A DNA stretch of 7,670 nucleotides from contig JASHUD010000241.1 of the NCBI GenBank assembly GCA_030040215.1, positions 1 to 7,670 on the forward strand. Direction: 5' to 3'. Source of the DNA: Methylovirgula sp. (GTDB lineage Bacteria > Pseudomonadota > Alphaproteobacteria > Rhizobiales > Beijerinckiaceae). The stretch's first letter is position 1; every line of letters begins with the position of its first letter. Below, in pieces: positions 1 to 5,592 of the stretch. Below the pieces are notes generated by a model, which was not told the DNA's origin, searched no databases, and worked only from the letters and a program-made list of their open reading frames with translations. The translations under genes were made by a program, and so were the position numbers.

Positions 1-312
1 CATCGGCTGGCCAGGCCAGACGGGGCAGACTTCGCCCGCGGCGCTGTCGCAGACGGTGAATACAAAATCCATGATTGGCGCGCCGGGGGCGGCGAATTCA
101 TCCCAACTCTTGGAGCGAAAGCCGTCGATCGGATAGCCATACGAATCGAGCACCTTCAGCGCCAATGGGTTCACCGCGCCTTTGGGATGGCTGCCGGCGG
201 AGTAGGCGTGGAAACGTCCCGCTCCGCCCTTGCGCAGCATGCTTTCGGCCATGATCGAGCGCGCCGAATTACCGGTGCAGAGAAAAAGGACGTTGAAGAT
301 ACGATCAGCCAT
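1..312 (-). CDS. arsC: Arsenate reductase, low-molecular-weight phosphatase type (partial, C-terminus beyond left edge)
   Basis: The product reduces arsenate to arsenite in the cytoplasm, using a cysteine nucleophile on a low-molecular-weight tyrosine phosphatase fold. The 104 visible residues begin MADRIFNVLFLCTGNSARS, giving the CX5R phosphate loop with Cys12 and Arg18. Two further cysteines, Cys88 and Cys96 (FTVCDSAAGEVCPVWP), sit where the thioredoxin-coupled enzymes of this fold carry their resolving pair; that role is inferred. The frame is open to the window edge, so the last roughly 60-70 residues of a typical protein are missing. The ATG overlaps the end of arsR by 8 bp (stop at 305-307) and has no good Shine-Dalgarno sequence, which points to translational coupling with arsR. 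Arsenite efflux or other ars genes may lie further left but are not visible. A plain protein tyrosine phosphatase is the alternative; the arsR linkage favours arsenate reductase. Confidence 0.9.
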   Translation of the reverse strand, partial: MADRIFNVLFLCTGNSARSIMAESMLRKGGAGRFHAYSAGSHPKGAVNPLALKVLDSYGYPIDGFRSKSWDEFAAPGAPIMDFVFTVCDSAAGEVCPVWPGQPM

Positions 313-661
313 CGGCGATAACTTTCGGCGGGCAGGAACGCGTCAAGGCGTTGATGATCGGTGCGCAGAGGTCTGCCCGTCCGCCGCAGCAATCCTTGAG
401 CAGGAACAGGACCAGCTCGCGCAACCGCGCAAGATCGGCACGATAGATGATCGAGCGGCTTTGCCGCTTGCCGTTGATCAAACCGGCGCGCGAAAGAATC
501 GCGAGATGCGCTGACATCGTGTTTTGCGGCACCGCCAGCAAACGGGCGAGTTCGCCCGCTGGAATGCCGGCGGGTTCATGGCGCACCAGCAGCCGGAAAG
601 TCTGGAGCCGCGTCGGTTGCGCGAGCGCGGCAAATGCCTCGGTAGCATCACTATATTCCAT
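305..661 (-). CDS. arsR: ArsR/SmtB-family arsenic-responsive repressor
   Basis: This 118-residue winged-helix repressor should bind its own operator and release it when arsenite (or antimonite) binds. The helix-turn-helix runs roughly from residue 33 to 62 (AGELARLLAVPQNTMSAHLAIL), followed by the wing around GKRQSRSIIYRAD. The classical ELCVCDL metal site in the DNA-binding helix is absent. Instead the C-terminal helix carries Cys91, Cys92 and Cys99 (DCCGGRADLC), resembling the C-terminal CC-C arsenite site described for Acidithiobacillus ferrooxidans ArsR. Cys110 is an extra cysteine near the end. The start ATG agrees with the usual N-terminus of the family (short acidic leader, then ALAQPTRLQTFRLL). 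It is first in an arsR-arsC unit and divergent from the HAD gene at 754. Autoregulation is inferred from the dyad at its start codon. Confidence 0.93.
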   Translation of the reverse strand: MEYSDATEAFAALAQPTRLQTFRLLVRHEPAGIPAGELARLLAVPQNTMSAHLAILSRAGLINGKRQSRSIIYRADLARLRELVLFLLKDCCGGRADLCAPIINALTRSCPPKVIADG

Positions 662-696
662 ATATCCAGAATAATAGATTTATATACCGAGGTCAA
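661..696 (-). promoter_or_regulatory. arsR promoter with overlapping AT-rich dyad (probable ArsR operator)
   Basis: On the minus strand TTGACC (696-691) and TATTCT (673-668) are separated by 17 bp, a good sigma-70-like pair. The expected transcription start falls at about the A of the arsR ATG (661), so the message may be leaderless. An imperfect dyad, TATATCCA (661-668) and TTTATATA (679-686), has its five outermost bases fully paired and covers the -10 box and most of the spacer, where a bound repressor would block polymerase. The promoter match is direct; operator identity and leaderless start are inferred. Confidence 0.55.
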
Positions 697-719
697 CTGT
701 CGCAGCCTTTCAAAGCCTT

Positions 720-737
720 GCAATGATTTTGCATTGC
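720..737. repeat. Perfect 6-bp inverted repeat upstream of the HAD gene
   Basis: GCAATG (720-725) and CATTGC (732-737) are perfect inverted arms separated by 6 bp, 16 bp before the HAD gene start. It overlaps a weak promoter-like pair on the plus strand (TTGCAA at 718-723 and TATGAC at 740-745, spacing 16). It could be a transcription factor site for the HAD gene, or chance. Confidence 0.35.
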
Positions 738-753
738 GGTATGACCGAATTCG

Positions 754-1665
754 ATGAATGCCCCGCATGCCCCCCTTATGCCGGCTCCCCCGCGGTTCAT
801 CCACGGGCTCGGCGAGATCGCGGGGCAATACGACGTGATCCTCTGCGACGTCTGGGGGGTCGTTCACAACGGCGCCGTCTATTATCGCGACGCGACCGCT
901 GCGCTCGCCCGATTTCGCGCTCGAGGCGGGACGGTCATTCTCATCACCAATGCGCCGCGCCCGCGCCGGCTTGTCATGGCCTTTCTCGATGAGCTTGGCG
1001 TGCCGCGCGACGCTTACGACGGGATTGTCACGGCGGGCGACGTCACCGTGTCGTTGATCCTCGAACGCGGCGACCTGCCGCTCGCTCACATCGGGCCGGC
1101 GCAGGACGTGTCGCTCTTTGCCGAAGCCGAGGCCTTGGTCGGCCGTCCGCTGCATTTCGTGCCGTTCGAAGAGGCCGCTTATGTCGTCTGCATCGGGCTC
1201 AACGATGCCGAACACGAAACGCCGGCCGATTACCAGCCGCTGCTTTCCGCCATGCTGGCGCACGATGTCGAATTCATCTGCGCCAATCCCGACGTCGTCG
1301 TCGAGATGGGCGACAAGCTCGTCTATTGCGCCGGCGCCTTGGCCGAATCCTATGCCCCGATGGGCGGCAGGGTGGTTCAGGCCGGCAAGCCTTACCCGCA
1401 AATTTACGCGCGCGGCCTGGCGCTGGCCGCAAATCTGCGCGGCGCGGAAACGGCGCGTTCGCGCATTCTTGGCATCGGAGACTCGGCGCAGACCGACATA
1501 AAAGGCGCGCAAGACCAGGGATTCGCTACGTTGTTCGTCACCAACGGCATTCATCGCGCTGAATTGCATCGGCACGGCGCCGGGCTCGACGCGGCGGCGT
1601 TCCGGCAGTTCGTCGAGGGAACGGGGATCGCGCCAACGGCGGCGATCGCGGAACTCGTCTGGTGA
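754..1665 (+). CDS. HAD-superfamily class IIA-like protein (TIGR01459-type)
   Basis: A 303-residue predicted cytoplasmic protein of the haloacid dehalogenase fold. Motif I is CDVWGVVHNG (residues 31-40): nucleophile Asp32 is present, but the second Asp of the usual DxD is Trp34. Motif II is ILITNAPRP (about 62-70), the motif III lysine is Lys212 (QAGKPYPQIY), and motif IV is GIGDSAQTDIKGA (240-252) with Asp243 and Asp248. The segment between motifs II and III is the size of a class IIA (NagD-like) cap domain. The DVWGV form is, as I recall, characteristic of a mostly alphaproteobacterial family of unknown substrate, so the Trp is probably not a sequencing error. Phosphatase activity is plausible, but loss of the general acid/base Asp makes it uncertain. 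The ATG at 754 has no Shine-Dalgarno sequence; ATG 778 is an alternative. It is on the same strand as ribF but separated from it by cheY on the other strand; a role in flavin phosphate metabolism is only a guess. Confidence 0.85.
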   Translation: MNAPHAPLMPAPPRFIHGLGEIAGQYDVILCDVWGVVHNGAVYYRDATAALARFRARGGTVILITNAPRPRRLVMAFLDELGVPRDAYDGIVTAGDVTVSLILERGDLPLAHIGPAQDVSLFAEAEALVGRPLHFVPFEEAAYVVCIGLNDAEHETPADYQPLLSAMLAHDVEFICANPDVVVEMGDKLVYCAGALAESYAPMGGRVVQAGKPYPQIYARGLALAANLRGAETARSRILGIGDSAQTDIKGAQDQGFATLFVTNGIHRAELHRHGAGLDAAAFRQFVEGTGIAPTAAIAELVW

Positions 1666-1694
1666 TGGAAAACGCTCTCGCTTGGGCCGGGCGG

Positions 1695-2087
1695 TTAAGC
1701 GGCGACCGGCGCAAAAACGGCGTCGATCTTCGATTTGAGGGTCACTGCGTTGAAGGGCTTGACGATGTAATGGTTGACGCCGGCTTTACGAGCGGCGACG
1801 ACGTTGTCGGTTTTCGACTCCGCCGTAACCATGATGAACGGGATCTCGGCCCGGTCCTTGAATTCGCGCACCTTCTGAAGGAGTTGGAAACCAGTCATCG
1901 GCTCCATGTTCCAGTCGGAGATGATGAGCCCGTAGTGCCGTTTTTCGATCTTGGCCAGCGCCTCGGCACCGTTCGAAGCCTCATCGACGTTTTCAAAACC
2001 GATTTGTTTCAAGAGGTTACGGATGATGCGGACCATCGTCTGGTAGTCGTCGACGACAAGAATCGGTAGAGAGGGATCGACAATCAT
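1695..2087 (-). CDS. Single-domain CheY-like response regulator
   Basis: A stand-alone receiver domain of 130 residues with no output domain. It should be phosphorylated by a histidine kinase and act by protein-protein contact, as CheY does on a flagellar switch or other target. Counted from the ATG start, the acidic pair is Asp13-Asp14 (LVVDDYQ), the phosphorylated residue Asp58 (IISDWNMEPMTG), the switch Thr88 (MVTAE) and the invariant Lys110 (YIVKPF). An upstream TTG at 2099 could extend the frame by four residues, but GGAG lies 6 nt before the ATG at 2085-2087, so the ATG is preferred. It sits between the HAD gene and ribF, facing the opposite way, with no chemotaxis genes in view, so its kinase and target cannot be named. 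The DWNM motif is close to that of chemotaxis CheY proteins, but orphan receivers with other roles share it. Confidence 0.93.
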   Translation of the reverse strand: MIVDPSLPILVVDDYQTMVRIIRNLLKQIGFENVDEASNGAEALAKIEKRHYGLIISDWNMEPMTGFQLLQKVREFKDRAEIPFIMVTAESKTDNVVAARKAGVNHYIVKPFNAVTLKSKIDAVFAPVAA

Positions 2088-2093
2088 TTGCGT

Positions 2094-2097
2094 CTCC
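2094..2097 (-). promoter_or_regulatory. Shine-Dalgarno site that decides the CheY-like start
   Basis: GGAG on the minus strand (2097-2094) is 6 nt from the ATG at 2087-2085. It overlaps the alternative TTG codon (2099-2097), which has no upstream Shine-Dalgarno sequence of its own. Confidence 0.7.
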
Positions 2098-2227
2098 AAG
2101 CCGCAAGCCGGACGCTGCCAGATAGCGACATCGTCAGGTCTGCGTAGGATTAAAACGTAGTCTCGCTTGCTATTCAGTTAATGCAAAGCTTGAGAAGCTG
2201 AGGCAATTCGATGGCCGGGGGAATTCG

Positions 2228-3286
2228 GTGGCTTATTTCGGGTTGCCAATGTGCCTCCGCGCTCCGGCGCGGCCAAATTCGCCTATTTCTCACGCGGCGC
2301 CCTTGAAAAATTCCCGGCCGGAAAAAGATTTCACTACGGTTGTCGATCCCGACACGCCGCCCGGCGGGCTCGAAGGCGCGGTGGTCGCGATCGGCAATTT
2401 CGACGGCGTGCATCGCGGTCATGCCGCGGTCCTGCAACGCGCCCGCGCCGTCGCCGAGCGGCTCGGACGGCCTTGCGCCGTGCTGACGTTCGAGCCGCAC
2501 CCGAGCGATTTCTTCTTCGGCGCGGACACGATTTTCCGCCTGACGCCGAGCGAGACGAAGGCCGTGGCGCTGGCGCGGCTCGGCATCGATGCGATGATCG
2601 TCCTGCGTTTCGACGCTGAACTCGCGGCGCTCACGCCCGAAGAGTTCATTCGCGATGTTCTGGTGCGGCGGCTCGCGGTCGGCGGCGTCGTCGCGGGCTA
2701 TGATTTCCATTTCGGCAAGGGCCGTGCGGGCAGCCCGGCTACGCTGCTCAAAGCCGGCGCGCGTTACGGCTTTTCTGTCGAGATTGTCGAACGCATCACC
2801 GCCGACGCCAGCGGATCGATCGAGCCCGCTTCCTCCACCGCAACGCGGCAGGCGCTGGAAGCCGGCGACGTCGAACGGGCGCGGCTGCTGCTGGGTCATC
2901 CCTATTTCGTCATCGGCGAAGTGCTGCATGGCGATCAGCGCGGCAAGGCGCTCGGCTTTCCGACCGCGAACCTGCGGCTTCACCACAGCGTTCGCTTGCG
3001 CCACGGAATTTATGCGGTCGAGGTCACGATCGCCGCCAAGCGGCACGGCGGAGTGGCGAGCTTCGGGACGCGGCCGACCTTCGACGACGGAGCGCCGCTG
3101 CTCGAAGTCTTCGTCTTCGATTTCTCCGGGGATCTCTACGGCAAGACGATCGAGGTCGACTTTGTCGGTTTCATCCGCGACGAGCGGAAATTCGCTTCGC
3201 CGCAGGAACTCGTCGTGCAAATGAAACGCGACGCGGAGCAAGCGCGGATGCTCCTGAACGGCGCGCCGCCGTCTCGGCCTAGCTAG
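2228..3286 (+). CDS. ribF: Bifunctional riboflavin kinase/FAD synthetase
   Basis: The enzyme phosphorylates riboflavin to FMN and adenylylates FMN to FAD in the cytoplasm. The N-terminal nucleotidyl-transferase domain (about residues 50-200) shows GNFDGVHRGH (56-65), TFEPHPSDFF (87-96) and GYDFHFGKGRAG (157-168), ending with SSTATR (202-207). The C-terminal kinase domain (about 215-340) shows GFPTANL (243-249), GIYAVEV (260-266), GTRPTF (280-285) and a conserved Glu293 in LLEVFVFDF. The 352-residue length is slightly above the usual 310-330 because of an unconserved N-terminus of about 40 residues. GTG at 2228 is chosen because GGGGGA (2217-2222) precedes it by 5 nt; ATG at 2249 is the alternative, 345 residues, with a poorer ribosome site. 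No FMN riboswitch is visible in the 140 bp upstream. It converges on regA, and the ileS-lspA genes that often follow ribF in proteobacteria are absent here. Confidence 0.95.
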   Translation: MAYFGLPMCLRAPARPNSPISHAAPLKNSRPEKDFTTVVDPDTPPGGLEGAVVAIGNFDGVHRGHAAVLQRARAVAERLGRPCAVLTFEPHPSDFFFGADTIFRLTPSETKAVALARLGIDAMIVLRFDAELAALTPEEFIRDVLVRRLAVGGVVAGYDFHFGKGRAGSPATLLKAGARYGFSVEIVERITADASGSIEPASSTATRQALEAGDVERARLLLGHPYFVIGEVLHGDQRGKALGFPTANLRLHHSVRLRHGIYAVEVTIAAKRHGGVASFGTRPTFDDGAPLLEVFVFDFSGDLYGKTIEVDFVGFIRDERKFASPQELVVQMKRDAEQARMLLNGAPPSRPS

Positions 3287-3299
3287 ACGACGCGCCGTT
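3257..3299. terminator. Hairpin spanning the shared ribF/regA stop, possible bidirectional terminator
   Basis: AACGGCGCG (3257-3265) pairs perfectly with CGCGCCGTT (3291-3299), a 9-bp stem. Inside it CGTCT (3270-3274) pairs with AGACG (3285-3289), with a 10-nt loop holding most of the palindrome CTAGCTAG. Both convergent genes end within this structure. There is no strong T-tract on either side, so intrinsic termination in both directions is inferred from position and stem, not from a full terminator signature. Confidence 0.45.
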
Positions 3300-3819
3300 T
3301 CGAAAGTTTCCTGGCCAGCGTGCGCCGATGCATGCCGAGTCGCCGCGCCGTCTCGGAAATGTTGAATTCCGTCTCGAGCAGCGTCTCGTGAATGCGTTCC
3401 CATTCGAGCGTCTTGATCGAGCTGGTACGCGGACCGAGCGCGATATTGCTGTCGCCTCCGTCGCGTCCGAACGCCGCTTCGATTTCATCCGCATTCGAGG
3501 GCTTCGCAAGGTAATGGCAGGCGCCGAGTTTGACGGCCTCGACCGCCGTCGCAATGCTGGCAAAGCCGGTCAGCACCACGATCTTGGTAGCGGGGCTCTC
3601 GCGATGCAGGATTTTTACGCATTCGAGGCCGGACGGTCCGACGAGCTTGAGATCGACCACCGCATAATCGGGGGATATCGTAGCAAGCGTCGCCTGCAAG
3701 GCGCCGACGCGCTCGCATGCCGCGACCTCGTAGCCGCGTCGCTCGAACGACCGGCGCAGCGCCCAAGCAAAGGTGGGATCGTCTTCTACGATCAGCAGCG
3801 ATGGCTTATCCGGCAGCAT
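3283..3819 (-). CDS. regA: RegA/PrrA/ActR-like redox response regulator, divergent form
   Basis: A 178-residue cytoplasmic regulator with a receiver (about 1-120) and a Fis-type helix-turn-helix (about 150-175). The receiver shows Glu12-Asp13-Asp14, phosphorylated Asp56 (AVVDLKLV), Thr84 (VVLTGFAS) and Lys106 (YLAKPS); IATAVEAVKLGA is typical of RegA proteins. The DNA-binding part reads NISETARRLGMHRRTLARK, close to the almost invariant RegA form but with changes (for example Gly for the usual Asn before MHRR), and the usual proline-rich hinge is missing. It therefore looks like a RegA paralogue or the RoxR/ActR side of the family. The ATG is preceded by GGAG at 4 nt and overlaps the end of regB by 14 bp, so the two are translationally coupled. 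The frame stays open upstream into regB, but that extension is regB read out of frame. By family it should be phosphorylated by RegB; targets are unknown, the adjacent cyo genes being the obvious candidates. Confidence 0.9.
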   Translation of the reverse strand: MLPDKPSLLIVEDDPTFAWALRRSFERRGYEVAACERVGALQATLATISPDYAVVDLKLVGPSGLECVKILHRESPATKIVVLTGFASIATAVEAVKLGACHYLAKPSNADEIEAAFGRDGGDSNIALGPRTSSIKTLEWERIHETLLETEFNISETARRLGMHRRTLARKLSKRRVV

Positions 3820-5125
3820 GGCACTCCGCGTCCTCGATCGACAGTGCGATGATCGGCAAACACAGTTCCACCGACGCGCCGCCGTCGCTGTTGTTGCGCG
3901 GCCGGATCGTGCCGCCGAGCTTGCGCAATACGTTGACGACCAGGAAGAGCCCGAGGCCGCGCCCGGAGCGCTGCTTCGTCGATTGGTAGGGCTTTCCGAA
4001 ATTCTCGAGAATTTCCGGCGCGAAGCCGGGCCCTTTGTCGCGCACGTTGACGACGAGATGTTCGGCGCGGCGCGACGCCTCGATGCGGATCCAGTCGGGG
4101 GACGCCTCCAGCGCGTTGTCGAAAACATTGAAGAGCACTTGGCGCAATACCGTATCGGACACGATACCCGTATCGGTTTCGATGCGCGGCACGTAATCGA
4201 GATGTATCGGCTCGCGGGTCTGCTGCCAATCGGCGATGACCTCGTCGAGGAATTCGACGAGCGTCGTGCGCTGCGCGCTTTCGCCGCGCGCCTCGCCGGC
4301 CGCGAGCAGGATACGCGACAATGTCTCCTTGCAGCGGCCTAGCGCGGTGCGCATGTCGGCGAGGTCGTCGGCCATCTCCGGATTTTCCGCGAGCGCCGGA
4401 ACGCGGGCCCAGTCGTTGACAATCACCGCGAGCGTCGACAGCGGCGTGCCGAGCTCATGTGCGGCGCCGGAAGCGAGAAGACCCATCCGCACGATATGCC
4501 CTTCTTCGGCCGCCTGCTGGCGGAGTTCGGAAAGCCGGCGATCCCGCTCGCGCATGTTGCGCGTGACGCGGGTCACGAAGAATACCAGCAGAACCGCGGC
4601 GAGCAGGAAACAGAGAAAACTGCCGAGAATGCTCGGATCGAGAAACCCAGGCCGGCCGCGATCGACGATCTGTTCGTAATTCAACAGGCCGATGTCGCGG
4701 TATGACGTGGTGAGGAAGAGAAAACAGCCGGTGGTCGCGGCGATGAGCGTCCAGATCCACAAAGGCTCGAGCAGAACCGCGCCGAGAATGATCTGCAGCA
4801 GGAAAAGCGAGACGAACGGGTTGGTAGCGCCGCCGCTCAAATAAAGCTGCACGGTAAGCGCCGCCACGTCGAGCAGCAGTTCGAGGAAAAGCTCCGTGTT
4901 GGTGATGACCGCGGAACTGCGGCAGCGATACAGGCTGACAAGATTCAGGACGACGAGGAAGCCGACCACGCCGGCCATCGGCAGCAGCGGCAGCCTGATG
5001 CCAAGCCAGAATTGGACGACGAGAATCGCCGCGATCTGGCCGCCCACTGCGAGCCACCGCAGCACGATAAGAAGAAGCAGGTTCCTCTTATCCGCCGTTT
5101 CCCGAATTGAAGAAGTCGCTTCCAT
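3806..5125 (-). CDS. regB: RegB/PrrB/ActS-like membrane sensor histidine kinase
   Basis: A 439-residue redox-sensing kinase. The N-terminal part (about 15-185) holds about six hydrophobic segments (near 15-40, 47-66, 79-97, 104-121, 122-139 and 165-185). GGATNPF (98-104) matches the GGxxNPF motif linked to ubiquinone sensing in RegB. The H-box is ASGAAHELGTPL (218-229) with phosphorylated His223. Cys265 (GRCKETL) corresponds to the redox-active cysteine described for Rhodobacter capsulatus RegB. The kinase core has the N-box NVFDNALEAS (333-342), DKGPGF (363-368) and GRGLGLFL (388-395). All catalytic motifs are intact. The gene follows cyoD on the same strand after 89 bp containing a hairpin, and overlaps regA. 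AAGGA lies directly against the ATG, which is too close for an ideal ribosome site, but no other start codon exists between the upstream in-frame stop (5177-5179) and this ATG. The partner is RegA; the sensed signal is inferred to be quinone redox state. Confidence 0.94.
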   Translation of the reverse strand: MEATSSIRETADKRNLLLLIVLRWLAVGGQIAAILVVQFWLGIRLPLLPMAGVVGFLVVLNLVSLYRCRSSAVITNTELFLELLLDVAALTVQLYLSGGATNPFVSLFLLQIILGAVLLEPLWIWTLIAATTGCFLFLTTSYRDIGLLNYEQIVDRGRPGFLDPSILGSFLCFLLAAVLLVFFVTRVTRNMRERDRRLSELRQQAAEEGHIVRMGLLASGAAHELGTPLSTLAVIVNDWARVPALAENPEMADDLADMRTALGRCKETLSRILLAAGEARGESAQRTTLVEFLDEVIADWQQTREPIHLDYVPRIETDTGIVSDTVLRQVLFNVFDNALEASPDWIRIEASRRAEHLVVNVRDKGPGFAPEILENFGKPYQSTKQRSGRGLGLFLVVNVLRKLGGTIRPRNNSDGGASVELCLPIIALSIEDAECHAAG

Positions 5126-5137
5126 TCCTTGCCCGAA

Positions 5138-5170
5138 GCACGGTCCGCGAGCCGCGGCTCGCGGCCGTGC
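5138..5170 (-). promoter_or_regulatory. GC-rich intercistronic hairpin between cyoD and regB
   Basis: GCACGG (5138-5143) pairs with CCGTGC (5165-5170); after one bulged base (5144), positions 5145-5154 are complementary to 5155-5164, so the centre is a perfect palindrome around CCGCGG. Allowing a 4-nt loop the stem is about 14 bp. On the minus strand it is followed by no T-run, so it is not a classic intrinsic terminator. It sits 12 nt before the regB start codon, where it could limit readthrough, stabilise the cyo message, or hinder regB initiation. The structure is seen directly; its role is inferred. Confidence 0.6.
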
Positions 5171-5214
5171 GCCAACTCAGCCCCGGCGCAAAGCTCGCGT
5201 TGCGTTCGCGCCGC

Positions 5215-5592
5215 TCATCCCGTGGGCATCATGCCCGGCATCATGTTCACGTCGAGGTGGTACATGACCCACAGCGACCCAGCGACCAAGATGGCTACGA
5301 TCAGCAATGTAAATACGAAGGCGGCCATATTCCAGGACTGCGTCGATGCGCCATTCATGTGCAGGAAATAGACCAAGTGCACGACGATTTGCGCCACGCC
5401 GAGCACAATACAGATCGGAATAATTGTCGCAGCCGGCGCGGCGCCCGACATCACCAGCGCGAAAGGAATGAAGGTTAATGCCACCGACAGAACAAAGCCG
5501 GTGAGGTAGGATTTGACGCTGCCGTGCGCGGCGCCGCCGTCGCTCGGGCCGTGCGCCGTCGTCGGAATCAGCGGGCCGCGCGGCTCGTGCAT
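5215..5592 (-). CDS. cyoD: Cytochrome bo3 ubiquinol oxidase subunit IV
   Basis: A small inner-membrane subunit that supports assembly of the bo3 quinol oxidase core. The 125-residue protein has three membrane helices (about 29-48, 55-77 and 86-110). HGSVKSYLTGFVLS (23-36), VHLVYFLHMN (71-80) and WNMAAFVFTLLIVAIL (87-102) closely follow Escherichia coli CyoD, which is 109 residues. The N-terminus is somewhat longer, and the C-terminal tail is methionine-rich (NMMPGMMPTG). The ATG is chosen because it shares one base with the cyoC stop (TGATG) and has GGGAG upstream; the frame continues further upstream within cyoC, but that part is not CyoD-like. No cyoE follows; regB does. Confidence 0.95.
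   Translation of the reverse strand: MHEPRGPLIPTTAHGPSDGGAAHGSVKSYLTGFVLSVALTFIPFALVMSGAAPAATIIPICIVLGVAQIVVHLVYFLHMNGASTQSWNMAAFVFTLLIVAILVAGSLWVMYHLDVNMMPGMMPTG

Noticed and set aside
478..1575. A 365-codon open frame on the minus strand across the HAD gene and arsR promoter
   Set aside because: It is antisense to the HAD gene and out of frame with arsR at its end; composition is that of a shadow frame and it would run through the arsR promoter.
1679..1710. Weak hairpins between the HAD gene and the CheY-like gene as a terminator
   Set aside because: Only 5-bp stems (CGCTT/AAGCG or GCCGG/CCGGC), mutually exclusive, with just a short GTTTTC downstream on the minus strand; not enough to call.
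2088..2227. FMN riboswitch or clear promoters in the region between the CheY-like gene and ribF
   Set aside because: The 140 bp are too short and lack a recognisable FMN-element core; promoter-like hexamers exist in both directions but none with convincing spacing. The short direct repeat CAAGCCG near 2098-2111 has no evident role.
2174..3403. A 409-codon open frame on the minus strand, antisense to ribF
   Set aside because: It lies opposite a convincing ribF, is rich in Arg, Asp and Glu in the pattern of high-GC antisense frames, and shows no recognisable domain.
3820..4128. Possible N-terminal extension of regA
   Set aside because: The frame is open upstream but overlaps regB out of frame; homology begins at the ATG at 3819, which has GGAG 4 nt upstream.
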